Assembly: GCF_900188325.1 (NCBI RefSeq) | Contig: NZ_FZPD01000005.1 | Span: forward strand, 62,001 to 126,000 | Source of the DNA: Ekhidna lutea | GTDB lineage: Bacteria; Bacteroidota; Bacteroidia; Cytophagales; Cyclobacteriaceae | Direction: 5' to 3' | Length of the DNA: 64,000 nucleotides | The notes under the pieces: model-generated | Told to the model about the DNA's origin: nothing | What the model saw: only the letters and a program-made list of their open reading frames with translations | The model's database searches: none | Shown here: positions 15,501-23,779 of the stretch, one piece after another | How the letters are laid out: every line of letters begins with the position of its first letter | Numbering within the stretch: position 1 is the first letter of the stretch | Made by a program: the position numbers and the translations under genes

Positions 15501-16474
15501 ATGGGCAAAGGCCATCATTTACAGCAGCTCAGATGAAAGGAATGATCCGTTTTAATGACACCCAAACTTTGTTCGAAGGTTATGATGGGTCAGCATGGAT
15601 AAAATTAGGTTTTGACTTGCCTTTTACGGCATCACTAGGCAATGCTGCTACACTCTTGGATATTGCCCAGACAGGTACAGGTGCCGCAGGGCGGTTTCAG
15701 GTAAATAATGGTACCAGTTCAGTGCCTGCGCTGGAGGCTTCTTCAAACGGAGCGCCTGGTTCTGTGGCTTTCAAAGCAGTGGGTAATGTTACAGCAAGTG
15801 CTGGTGAGTTTGTGGTGGATGGGTCAGCCACTGCACTTCAGGTAAACAACACTGCAACATCAACAGGAGCACTCGTGTCCTTCCAAAATATTAACGGTAC
15901 AAATACAAGCAACATCGTGGACATCAATACCATTGGTACGGGAAGTGCTTTAAACATTTCTCACAATGCTACCAATGGAAGTGGAATTCGAATAGATATG
16001 AACTCAAGCAGTGCCAACCCTGCTATAGAGATCGTAAATAGTGCAGGTGCTTCATTGACTACTGATGGCTTTGTTGGAATTGGTACATCTTCACCAGCCT
16101 CTACCCTCGATGTAAACGGTAACGCCAATATTCAAGTGGATTTGAATGTGACTGGTAATACAAGCATAGGAGGTGATTTTGTGAGCGCAGTAACAGGGCC
16201 GATTGCTGAAGGAGGAAATACAGCATCTAGAATTGTAACGCTTTCTCCAGGAGGAGCTATTGATAACCTAAATGGGGGCGTAGTTGGAAAAGAGGTGATT
16301 TTGATCGCCACAGCTGGAGCGGCAGTTACCATTCGACATAATACCGGTGCGCCAGCCACCAAAATCATGCTTAATGCTGCAATAGATTATGTAATGAATC
16401 CAAATAGCACACTACATCTTGTATATGTATCTAATACTATTGGATGGCTGGAAGTAGGAAGGGGAGCTCAATAA
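12539..16474 (+). CDS. Large secreted fibre-like protein with 35-aa tandem repeats and YadA-head-like motifs
   Basis: This 1311-residue protein has a signal peptide ending in YSGHS before QDFSAG. The N-terminal part contains two phage-tail-fibre-like modules ending in NPQDVATKNYVDS (about residue 131) and NPADVATKGYVDS (about 206). A central array (about residues 605-814) carries six 35-residue repeats with DSIYFEGELDADSLHFESKL as core. Around residues 853-957 follows a ladder of NTFIG, NVFVG, NVFIG, NVLIG and AIAIG motifs like the YadA/trimeric-autotransporter head or TMF-type fibres. Later segments (VGIGTSSPASTLDVNGN) are typical of Bacteroidota fibre proteins. No T9SS sorting domain or S74 chaperone domain is seen. 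It is followed after 3 bp by a T9SS type B protein, so it is probably a surface adhesin or fibre. Confidence 0.75.
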   Translation: MKFSAFLKVTIITFGLVILSYSGHSQDFSAGINVDKTDINPNAVLHLKSGEDGRARGLLIPSISTSQRTGMNLTAADNGLLVFDSDENAFYFWVNGTGWILTSNTDEQDLANVLGQGNNAGGLVIENVGEPVNPQDVATKNYVDSQTTPDEQDLELSGNTLTLTNDPTSVDLSPYLDNTDNQNLSSVLASGNDAGAITITNLPTPVNPADVATKGYVDSNIGITDVTSADILDGEIANEDINAGANIAWSKIDKTGANVSDFTNDLGFIDNNVNPATGDVSGNFATGLFVDLVGGTTAGDVATATGIVLGATALDTDASDDLTTADVGLAPNQLISLDGSGILPAVDGSALTNLSASAINTVTAPLDGDVLTWDNTNGRWDAGPGGSGLTLPFFASQADAGYLFDVSQTGAGGAGSFSVISTTNTSAALDVNTNADAGIGLRVNAFGNTSSSVTGEFNASGPQGTAGIFRINDGSNPFSVIEAVTVGMGDGILIDHSGTSGSGIFINMSNASVDPALEIINSNGPSIVTDGDLNVGGVIFGDGSGITNLPGSTDSTAIYSKMQSDSIHFEGELGFLDFELDTDSTFLRGLIDGNTSSISALNSVDSATIYSKVQSDSIYFEGELDADSLHFESKLLGFADSTAIFSKVQLDSIYFEGELDADSLHFESKLFGFADSTAIFSKVQLDSIYFEGELDADSLHFESKLFGFADSTAIFSKVQLDSIYFEGELDADSLHFESKLFGFADSTAIFSKVQLDSIYFEGELDADSLYFESKLFGFADSTAIFSKVQLDSIYFEGELDIDSAYFESRLVVTEPNTSSIIGGSGVSGTITGINNSIYGVDAGASLTTGQNNTFIGREAGNGSNASSNTLVGYRTGLTTTGGQNVFVGFNAGSANTGGANNVFIGSQSGLGNNTGNFNVLIGQNADVGAAGLQNAIAIGYNATVNLSNSLVLGGTGADAVNVGIGTTTPLVSLDVTATDALKLPVGLDGQRPSFTAAQMKGMIRFNDTQTLFEGYDGSAWIKLGFDLPFTASLGNAATLLDIAQTGTGAAGRFQVNNGTSSVPALEASSNGAPGSVAFKAVGNVTASAGEFVVDGSATALQVNNTATSTGALVSFQNINGTNTSNIVDINTIGTGSALNISHNATNGSGIRIDMNSSSANPAIEIVNSAGASLTTDGFVGIGTSSPASTLDVNGNANIQVDLNVTGNTSIGGDFVSAVTGPIAEGGNTASRIVTLSPGGAIDNLNGGVVGKEVILIATAGAAVTIRHNTGAPATKIMLNAAIDYVMNPNSTLHLVYVSNTIGWLEVGRGAQ
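14351..14980 (+). repeat. Tandem array of six 105-bp units inside the fibre gene
   Basis: Units begin at 14351, 14456, 14561, 14666, 14771 and 14876, each exactly 105 bp (35 codons). Units 2-5 are almost identical in DNA, differing by single synonymous changes such as GAGTTG/GAGCTG/GAACTG, while unit 1 and the end of unit 6 are diverged. A further degenerate partial unit precedes the array near 14200. The frame is kept throughout, so copy-number change would lengthen or shorten the protein without breaking it. Confidence 0.95.
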
Positions 16475-16477
16475 ACT

Positions 16478-17692
16478 GTGAATATGAGTAAGATAGCGTT
16501 TGTATTTATTGTTCTATTGAGTCATTTTGGTCACTCCCAATCCATCAATTTTGGAGACTCAACCACCTTGTTTGTAGGGGAAGGTACCAACTTCTTTTTT
16601 GGTGGGAGTACCACGCTAGGTGGTTCACTCGACAATGAAGGGACTTTGGATAGCTACGATAGCATCAACCTGGGCTCAAACACGTCCATTGGAAACATAA
16701 CATTTAGTGGAGTTGAAGATCAAGCGATATTTGGCACCACACTGATGGTAATTGATTTTGTTGTAGATAAGGATGATACTCTTTTTCTAAATACGAATGA
16801 AATTGAAGTTACAGGAGAACTAAGAGCAAATAACGGAATAATTAAAACACAAAAAGAGGATGATATTCTGGTTTCAGGATCCAGTCAGACGAACGGAGCA
16901 GGATATGTTCAAGGAAAGCTTTTTGGTAAATCTAAAGGCGGCCCTGTCACATTCCCAATGGGTGTGAATGGAGCACCGAATTATGTGACTATTTCAAATC
17001 TTCCAGATCAGACGGTGGTAAGTGTTGAGTGTAAGTTGCCTAATTCCAGCACATTAATCCGGGATCAAGATATTATTGGAATAAGTGACGATGTAGAGTG
17101 GATTATTTCTTCAGAAGATTCTGTTGAAATACAATTAACAATTGACTATTCGGGCATTGATTGGACGAGCCTTGTGGGCGATACAACCATTAACTCGGAT
17201 TTGTATTCACCGGCTATCGTTCTTTTTTCAAAAGATGACTCACTTTATCACGCATTAAATGGTACCATAATAGATGTAGATAGAGGATTTTTACCGCCAA
17301 CTGAAGAGAGTATAACAATCAATGAGTCTTTTTGGATCGGAAGCTCAGGTAGGAAATTAGCGCTCGCGTTTATCCCATTAATAAAGGAGCCGGAAAACTT
17401 TATTCCAACCGCATTTTCACCCGGCGCTACTATTGAAGATAATAAGGTGTTCAGAGCATTTTATTCTGGTGCCATCGTAACGGAAATATCCATCGCTGTG
17501 TACGACTCATTTAACAAACTAATATTCAGCGCGAATGATGGTGGTGATAACCTGGATTTATCCCAATACACCTGGGATGGAACATTAAAATCTGGTTTAG
17601 AAGCTCCTGAGGGCGTCTATTATTATAAGATTCGCATAGTGTCAGAAGCAGAGGTAATTAATAAAACTGGTGCAGTCCTCCTGGTAAAATGA
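16478..17692 (+). CDS. Secreted protein with T9SS type B (gliding-motility-associated) C-terminal domain
   Basis: This 404-residue protein has a signal peptide (IAFVFIVLLSHFGHS, cleavage before QSINFG), a central beta-rich region and a C-terminal domain of about 95 residues that fits the gliding motility-associated/type B sorting pattern: ENFIPTAFSPG, EISIAVYDSFNKLIF, WDGTLKSG, EAPEGVYYYKIRI and a final GAVLLVK. Such proteins are exported by T9SS and typically depend on a PorP/SprF-family protein, which is exactly the next gene (ATGA overlap). Start is GTG 16478 or ATG 16484; GGGGAG at 16461-16466 is better spaced for the GTG. The central region is not recognised. Confidence 0.8.
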   Translation: MNMSKIAFVFIVLLSHFGHSQSINFGDSTTLFVGEGTNFFFGGSTTLGGSLDNEGTLDSYDSINLGSNTSIGNITFSGVEDQAIFGTTLMVIDFVVDKDDTLFLNTNEIEVTGELRANNGIIKTQKEDDILVSGSSQTNGAGYVQGKLFGKSKGGPVTFPMGVNGAPNYVTISNLPDQTVVSVECKLPNSSTLIRDQDIIGISDDVEWIISSEDSVEIQLTIDYSGIDWTSLVGDTTINSDLYSPAIVLFSKDDSLYHALNGTIIDVDRGFLPPTEESITINESFWIGSSGRKLALAFIPLIKEPENFIPTAFSPGATIEDNKVFRAFYSGAIVTEISIAVYDSFNKLIFSANDGGDNLDLSQYTWDGTLKSGLEAPEGVYYYKIRIVSEAEVINKTGAVLLVK

Positions 17693-18729
17693 GAAGAAAT
17701 TACATAGTCATTGCGTTTCTTTTGATTGGCTCGTTTTCCTTTGGACAAGAGGGGCAGTTTTCTCAATATTTTGCAAGCTCTTCGATTTTAAATCCGGCCT
17801 TCACGGGGACTATTCCAAACCTTTCTTTTAATACGAACTATAAAAGAGGAGGAGATAAAAGTCAGGAATCTTTTCTTGAATTGATGCAAGTGACTTTCAC
17901 GTATCCTTTTAAGAAAACAACGAGTAAAGACTTTCAGACCGGGGGTGCAGGAATCACCTTCTTTCAGGAGAAAAGAGGATTTCAGGGTATATATAACTCC
18001 AAGAAGGTATTATTGACCGGAGCTTATGCCATGCGTTTAAGCCGATTGAAGAATGAATCCATCATCTTTGGCTTGCAGGGTGGAATAGTGGAACACCGAA
18101 TTGACGGATCAAGCTTAACATGGGGTTCCCAATGGAACAAGTACATTGGTCATGACAATGCCCTGACTGGGGAGGAAGTTGGCTCAAATCCAATCGTATA
18201 TCCCACATTCAATTTTGGCGTGATATATACGATCTATGACAATGAAAACAGGTATGTAAGAGACAGAAGTTTGATTGTTGGATTGAGCGCTGATAACCTA
18301 AACAGACCTAAAGTTTCATTTGATGGATTTGAAGGGGCGAGGAAAAGCCTATTGCTTAAAGGATTTGTATCATCAAAGCTACCATTAACTGCTAGATGGT
18401 ATATGCATCCTTCCGCTTATGTGCTTTACTCTCAGGGTAATACCCAGATAAATGGAGGGCTCTATGTCTCAACCTTCATCAATTCTGCAAAATCAAAGAC
18501 TGCCGTGCAGTTGCAGTTAGGCTCTTGGTATAGACTGGAAGACTCCATTATTGTATTGGCCGGATTCGAGATCGAAAACCTGAAGATTGGTTTTAGCTTT
18601 GATCTCAATACACAATCATTCGATATCAACCAGGAATTGGGCGGCAACCTTCCCACTTATGAAGTTTCGTTAACTTATAACCTGGACTTAACCAGTCCAC
18701 TCAGAAATATTTCAAGTCCTATATTCTGA
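17689..18729 (+). CDS. PorP/SprF-family type IX secretion membrane protein
   Basis: This 346-residue outer-membrane protein has a signal peptide (cleavage before QEGQFS) and then the family opening GQFSQYFASSSILNPAFTGT. The rest is amphipathic beta-strand pattern, consistent with the 14-strand barrel of the PorP/SprF family, which works with type B sorting-domain proteins such as SprB at the cell surface. It overlaps the type B protein gene by 4 bp (ATGA) and is followed 8 bp later by a PorE-like gene, so the three are one operon. I infer that it is a dedicated exporter or anchor partner for the upstream protein. Confidence 0.9.
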   Translation: MRRNYIVIAFLLIGSFSFGQEGQFSQYFASSSILNPAFTGTIPNLSFNTNYKRGGDKSQESFLELMQVTFTYPFKKTTSKDFQTGGAGITFFQEKRGFQGIYNSKKVLLTGAYAMRLSRLKNESIIFGLQGGIVEHRIDGSSLTWGSQWNKYIGHDNALTGEEVGSNPIVYPTFNFGVIYTIYDNENRYVRDRSLIVGLSADNLNRPKVSFDGFEGARKSLLLKGFVSSKLPLTARWYMHPSAYVLYSQGNTQINGGLYVSTFINSAKSKTAVQLQLGSWYRLEDSIIVLAGFEIENLKIGFSFDLNTQSFDINQELGGNLPTYEVSLTYNLDLTSPLRNISSPIF

Positions 18730-18737
18730 TTTTTAAA

Positions 18738-20792
18738 ATGAAGAAAGTACTCAACGTTTTGATCATGTTAATGAGCTTGTTTGCTTATGCCCAATCTGTG
18801 CCTAAACTACTCGGAATGGCTGATGAGCTGTATCAAAATGACCGGTACCTGGATGCGATCGAATTTTATGAGAAGGTTGTGGGCATGGACAAAACAAATC
18901 AGCAGGCGCGCTTTCGTCTGGCACAATGCTATAATAGAACACTACAGTATGATAAGGCTAAATCAACTTTTCTGAACCTGAGCAATACGCTCAATCATGA
19001 GTATCGCGCAAGATCGCTTTATAGCTACGCTAATCTGCTAAAGCAGGAGAGCAGGTTCGAAGAGGCTGATTCCATTTACTTTTTTCTGATTTCTGTTCCT
19101 GATGCCGAGCCGTATCTGGTTGAGCTGTCCAGAAAGCAGCGTGAAGGATGTCAGCTTGCCTTACGTCAAGAAAAAGCCGATAGAGGATTCTCAATTTCGT
19201 TTATGGAGGATATCAACTCCGACTTTCATGATTTTGGTGCGGTGCTAAATCCGTCCAGCGATCATTTGGTTTTGGCCACAACCAGAAATCTCCCCGGCGT
19301 TCAGTATGAAGGAAGCCAATACGAAGGACTTCTTCCGGATTTGGCTTCTTTTGAACGTAGAAATAACAATCGATGGCGAATGTCATCATCTGAGCAGCGA
19401 TTTTCCGATCTCAACACGCAATGGGCAGAGGGATCGGGATCATTCACAGGGGATGGACGTACATTTTACTTCTCTTCATGCAGGGGTGAATCAGGTGCAG
19501 ACTGTGGCATCATGGTAAGCTACCTGGAAGGTGAAAACTGGAGTGAGCCTGTACTACTGAATGACTATATCAACGAGCCTAACTCTGAGAATAAGCATCC
19601 GTCAATTTCAGTTACAGGTGATACCTTGTTTTTCGTTTCAAATCGTATCGGAGGGAATGGGGGTAGCGATATTTGGATGAGTCTAAAGGGATTGGAAAAA
19701 GAATCGTGGACCCCAGCGATAAACATGGGAGCGGTAATCAATTCTCCTGAAAATGAAATCACTCCATACTATTCGTCCGCTTATGAATGCTTATTGTTCG
19801 CAAGTGATGGGCATGTTGGGTATGGCGGTTTTGACCTCTATGCTGCAAAAGGTGAATCATTTTTTGAACCTGAAATTTATAATCTTGGCGATCCATTCAA
19901 CTCTACATGGGACGACACTTATTTTGCTATTTCTGATACGGTAGGCTTCCTTTCTTCCAATAGAGTAGATCATGAATTGCTTAACATATACAGTTTCTCT
20001 GTAAATAATGAAAAGCTCTTTTTGTCCTTGTTGATTTCAGGAGAATCACTCATAGATTCAAGGCTGGTGTCTAAGTTCAGAGACATACAATCTCTCGATT
20101 TGGTCACTTTTAGGGTAGAGGATTATGCAGGTTATGACCTCTTTGAGCCAATAAGACCTTCAAAGCCAAAACCGAAGATATTGGAGGATGTCGTATCAGG
20201 TGAATTAGGTGAAATTAAGTTTGAGCATCTATATTTTGATTACGCATCTGCAACCTTACGTCCAGAGTCTCAGGTAGCGTTGCAGGAATTAGGACTCCAG
20301 TTAGGAGATAGATCATTTGAGTCAATAGATATTCTTGCTTATACTGACAGTATTGGTTCAGACTCTGCGAATCTCTTGTTGAGTAACAATCGCGGAAATT
20401 CCGCAAAAGATTTCCTGGTTTCATTAGGAATTGATTCTAGTCGGATCAATGTACTTCCACGTGGTGAAATACCTTCTAAGGATAGTGATCATTGGTATAA
20501 ACGCATTCTTAAACGCCGTGTAGAAGTTATTATCAAATCAAGCGAATCAATTGATTTACCATTAGCCAAAACATATATCCTAAGACAAAGTATGTCACTT
20601 CAGGAGTTGGCTGGTAAGATTGGAGTTGATTTTAACGAATTGAAAAAATGGAATGGTAATCAGGAAGGAAAACTAGCTGCCGGCAGTACCATTCGTCTGG
20701 TTGAATCAGGAGATGCTGAAAGACCAATTAAATTATTAGTTGATGAAACGGATTTAAGCTTGTTCGAAAAACAAGCGAAAGACCAAGGCTAA
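18738..20792 (+). CDS. PorE-like TPR / PD40 beta-propeller / OmpA protein with C-terminal LysM-like domain
   Basis: This 684-residue periplasm/outer-membrane protein has a signal peptide (cleavage near YAQS), TPR repeats at about residues 25-130, WD40-like PD40 propeller repeats at about 150-430 (FYFSSCRGESGADCG, LFFVSNRIGGNGGSDIW, LLFASDGHVGYGGFDLY), an OmpA peptidoglycan-binding domain at about 494-602 (LYFDYASATLRPES, NNRGNSAKDFL, RRVEVII) and a LysM-like segment at about 613-660 (SLQELAGKIGVDFNELKKWN). TPR-propeller-OmpA order matches PorE, the T9SS component that ties the machine to peptidoglycan. The added LysM-like domain would be a second cell-wall contact. Its 3' end overlaps the convergent CHAT gene by 4 bp. 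Confidence 0.85.
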   Translation: MKKVLNVLIMLMSLFAYAQSVPKLLGMADELYQNDRYLDAIEFYEKVVGMDKTNQQARFRLAQCYNRTLQYDKAKSTFLNLSNTLNHEYRARSLYSYANLLKQESRFEEADSIYFFLISVPDAEPYLVELSRKQREGCQLALRQEKADRGFSISFMEDINSDFHDFGAVLNPSSDHLVLATTRNLPGVQYEGSQYEGLLPDLASFERRNNNRWRMSSSEQRFSDLNTQWAEGSGSFTGDGRTFYFSSCRGESGADCGIMVSYLEGENWSEPVLLNDYINEPNSENKHPSISVTGDTLFFVSNRIGGNGGSDIWMSLKGLEKESWTPAINMGAVINSPENEITPYYSSAYECLLFASDGHVGYGGFDLYAAKGESFFEPEIYNLGDPFNSTWDDTYFAISDTVGFLSSNRVDHELLNIYSFSVNNEKLFLSLLISGESLIDSRLVSKFRDIQSLDLVTFRVEDYAGYDLFEPIRPSKPKPKILEDVVSGELGEIKFEHLYFDYASATLRPESQVALQELGLQLGDRSFESIDILAYTDSIGSDSANLLLSNNRGNSAKDFLVSLGIDSSRINVLPRGEIPSKDSDHWYKRILKRRVEVIIKSSESIDLPLAKTYILRQSMSLQELAGKIGVDFNELKKWNGNQEGKLAAGSTIRLVESGDAERPIKLLVDETDLSLFEKQAKDQG

Positions 20793-23683
20793 CCCTTTGA
20801 GACTAGTATATAAGCTCCCCAGTTATACGGATTCTTATCCACTTTTCTGAATTGAGCTCGGGCATTAAAAAATGCCTGTTGTGGATCACTTTCTTCCAGA
20901 AGCGCTTTATAGAATAAATTCATAAAATTCCTAGCTGCCTGGTCATTGATCTTTACTAGAGAAAGCAAAACGTTTTGAGCACCGGCAACAAGAAATGCTC
21001 TTTGTAAACCAAAGACTCCCTCGCCATTTTGCACTTTTCCGAGACCTGTCTCACATGCCGCTAATACCACAAGATTTGTTTGATCAAGTACCAGGTTCAT
21101 AGCTTCATATGCCGAAAGCAAGCCATCATTCTCGCTACCATCTCCACGACTTAAAAACAAGCCCGAGCTATGTAAGGGATCAGCGTGATTTGGATCATCA
21201 ATAAAATATCCGTGCGTAGCTATGTGAATGATTCCGGGATTCGAGAAACTTTTGATCTGATCTTCTGTGGCGTCTTTAAAATAGAAGGTTTCAGTCTTCC
21301 ATCGCCTTACATTTAGGATTTCGGTAATGTCGTTGGCTTCTCGTTCAGCTCCTGGCAGCTGCTTCATGGTAAAACCCTCAATCTTAGAAAAATCTGGATT
21401 ACCAAAGATTTTAGCTTCCCTTAACAGATTGGTGGGCTCCCTGTATAGCAGATCCTTTCCACTTGTGATGTTGATAATGTCATACTTATCTGACATATAG
21501 GTATCGGCAACAGCATCATAGAATACCACAGGGTTCAGTTTGTGGTAAATTCCGTCTGGAGACAAGTAAATCTTATTCACGTCTGACAAAGTACTATCTA
21601 TAGGTTGCCAGAAAATCTGATAGCTATTCTTATCCTTTACACCGTATTTTAGTGCATTTCTGTAAGTGGCAAAACCTTTAGTGAAGTCCATAGCTGCCAG
21701 CTTTACAGGTTTCAGCACACTGTCTTTCTTAACGACAAACGCCACATAATGAGATTCATCCTCAAAAGCCTGATCTATTCGCTCATCTATTACATCAACC
21801 TTATAATCACGATATTGGATGATATCTACCATTGCTGTGCTATCTTCTAAGGCATTACTAATCTCAGCCCAATGGTGATAGGTTGTTTTTTCCTGATCGG
21901 CAAAAACTTTGAATTTTCTGGATAGGTCTTTTTCAAGAGCAGCACACTCCTCTTCCAATTCGGTAATGGATATGCCTTTCTTTCTTCGATCTTCTTCTGT
22001 CAACAAATAGGCCTGTGCCAAGCTGTATTTTTTCTCCCGCCAGGTATTGTAATCTCTTTTTATTTTGTTGTCGTCACTGTTTTGGATAAGCTTTCTCATT
22101 TTCTCAGAAGCATAAAAAAGGATACCCCTGGTGTTTAAGAAGTGATTTAAGGCGTTTTCAGCGTATGGTCCGGATATGTTTTCATCCTTAAATGCAAGAG
22201 AACAAAACCGCTCAATATTGTAGCGGGTTTCGTCGAAATAAAGCTTGCGCTGATTATCTGTAAGTACAGGAAAAATATCCTGCATGTGTTTGATCTCGGC
22301 ATCAAGTGCATGGTCAAACGATTCCATTGCAGATTGGTAATCCTTAACAATCATATAGTACAGTCCGAGATCGTTGACAGTCTTGATGTATAGTGGATGA
22401 TAATTTCCTAGTGTATTTGCGCGTATTCTCTTTGCATCCTGGAGTAGTTTTCCGGCCAGAGAGTAGTTGCCGAATTGGAGATACAATAAGGCTACATTGT
22501 TAAGAGAAGTGGCATAGTTCGCATGCTCGGTTCCGTATATCACTTTATCCATGTCTAGCACTTTCATATACAAATCCAGTGCTTTCGGTAGCTCGCCTTT
22601 TTCTTTATAAATGCTTGCAAGATTATTCAGACTACTGGCATAGTCTGGGTTCATAGACCCAAACAGTTCAAGAAAACCTTCTGCACTTTCTTTAAAGCAT
22701 TCTTCGGCTTTCTCGATGTTTCCCTGGCGCATGTAGATGGTACCAAGGTTATTGATCATATATGGGCGCACGTTGCGGATATCACCGGCTGTGTTGATTG
22801 CCCGATCAATGTATTCGTTTGCCGTCTTCAGGTCATTCAAACGATAATAGAGAACACTTAAACCATTGAGTGTTTCCAGCATCATGATTTGGTTATCCTG
22901 GTAGCCACTGGTTTTCTTTTCCAGGTTATGGAGTAGGTAATTTTCAGAGTCTGAATATTCACCCTGTTCTATTTTTAGTGCTGATAGTCTGTCGATCGCC
23001 CGGAAGTATTGAATCTCATCTTTTCCTTTGGCCATTTCTACTGCTCGTAGCAGCTCAGATTCACTTTTTTGGAGGTCTCCAAAGTGTCGGTATGTCGTTC
23101 CTAATTCTATCTGTAGAGCAATAGTAACAGAATCTTTATACCCTCTTCCAATGGTTAAAGCTTGATTAAGCGCATCCAGACTTTCCTGGAAATTACCTAC
23201 TTCTCGGTGATAGACACCATTACGATAAAGAAAACGGATCCTGGCATCTCTGTTGCCGCCGTATGCTGCTTCTGTTACCCTTCCCGCAAGGTTTAAATAA
23301 TCTCCTGCCTCATCAAACCGACCCAACTCCTGATAGAGGGCAGATAGGTTGTAGTACAGACCTAAAAGATCTGCATGTATGGAGTCTTTCTGCTGAACCT
23401 CCTGTTGAATTCCGCTTTTAAATGCATTGAGACTTTTCTGCTTATCGTTTACTTCCCACAGGATCAGGCCAACATTATTATACATTCCGGCAATCCCAAT
23501 TTCAGTCACACAATTAGCAGAATCCAGGTCTGTGAGCAAGGAATTTGCGTAGAATTTAGCCTTTAATGGGTAGTTGTATTTAAAGTAGTTGGCACTGTCA
23601 AGTTTTTGAAGACAAGACTGTCCAAAAAGGATGGCACCAAGAAGGGAAAATGTAATAGCTAGTCCTAAACGCATAAACAACAA
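20789..23683 (-). CDS. Secreted TPR-CHAT (caspase-like) protein
   Basis: This 964-residue protein has an N-terminal signal peptide (LGLAITFSLLGAILFG, cleavage before QSCLQ), about a dozen TPR units at roughly residues 40-460 (for example ASSLNNLASIYKEKGELPKAL), a helical linker, and a CHAT peptidase domain at about 650-964. The caspase-type dyad is visible: His824 in HIATHGYF and Cys877 in VLAACETGLG. The predicted location is the periplasm or cell surface. CHAT proteases can be executioners in defence systems or housekeeping regulators; the signal peptide argues against a cytoplasmic gasdermin- or CRISPR-type role. It is convergent with the PorE-like gene, overlapping by 4 bp. Confidence 0.9.
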   Translation of the reverse strand: MLFMRLGLAITFSLLGAILFGQSCLQKLDSANYFKYNYPLKAKFYANSLLTDLDSANCVTEIGIAGMYNNVGLILWEVNDKQKSLNAFKSGIQQEVQQKDSIHADLLGLYYNLSALYQELGRFDEAGDYLNLAGRVTEAAYGGNRDARIRFLYRNGVYHREVGNFQESLDALNQALTIGRGYKDSVTIALQIELGTTYRHFGDLQKSESELLRAVEMAKGKDEIQYFRAIDRLSALKIEQGEYSDSENYLLHNLEKKTSGYQDNQIMMLETLNGLSVLYYRLNDLKTANEYIDRAINTAGDIRNVRPYMINNLGTIYMRQGNIEKAEECFKESAEGFLELFGSMNPDYASSLNNLASIYKEKGELPKALDLYMKVLDMDKVIYGTEHANYATSLNNVALLYLQFGNYSLAGKLLQDAKRIRANTLGNYHPLYIKTVNDLGLYYMIVKDYQSAMESFDHALDAEIKHMQDIFPVLTDNQRKLYFDETRYNIERFCSLAFKDENISGPYAENALNHFLNTRGILFYASEKMRKLIQNSDDNKIKRDYNTWREKKYSLAQAYLLTEEDRRKKGISITELEEECAALEKDLSRKFKVFADQEKTTYHHWAEISNALEDSTAMVDIIQYRDYKVDVIDERIDQAFEDESHYVAFVVKKDSVLKPVKLAAMDFTKGFATYRNALKYGVKDKNSYQIFWQPIDSTLSDVNKIYLSPDGIYHKLNPVVFYDAVADTYMSDKYDIINITSGKDLLYREPTNLLREAKIFGNPDFSKIEGFTMKQLPGAEREANDITEILNVRRWKTETFYFKDATEDQIKSFSNPGIIHIATHGYFIDDPNHADPLHSSGLFLSRGDGSENDGLLSAYEAMNLVLDQTNLVVLAACETGLGKVQNGEGVFGLQRAFLVAGAQNVLLSLVKINDQAARNFMNLFYKALLEESDPQQAFFNARAQFRKVDKNPYNWGAYILVSKG

Positions 23684-23779
23684 TCTTCGCTAAGTTTAAG
23701 ATAGCAAGGATATTACATTCTGGTGGTTATCCATTCTCTTTTCCTACAAACACAGGTGCTTTAACGATGAAGCTACTAA

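Noticed and set aside
12539-16474. Prophage origin of the fibre gene
   Set aside because: No capsid, terminase, portal, integrase or lysis gene is nearby. The gene has a signal peptide and T9SS neighbours.
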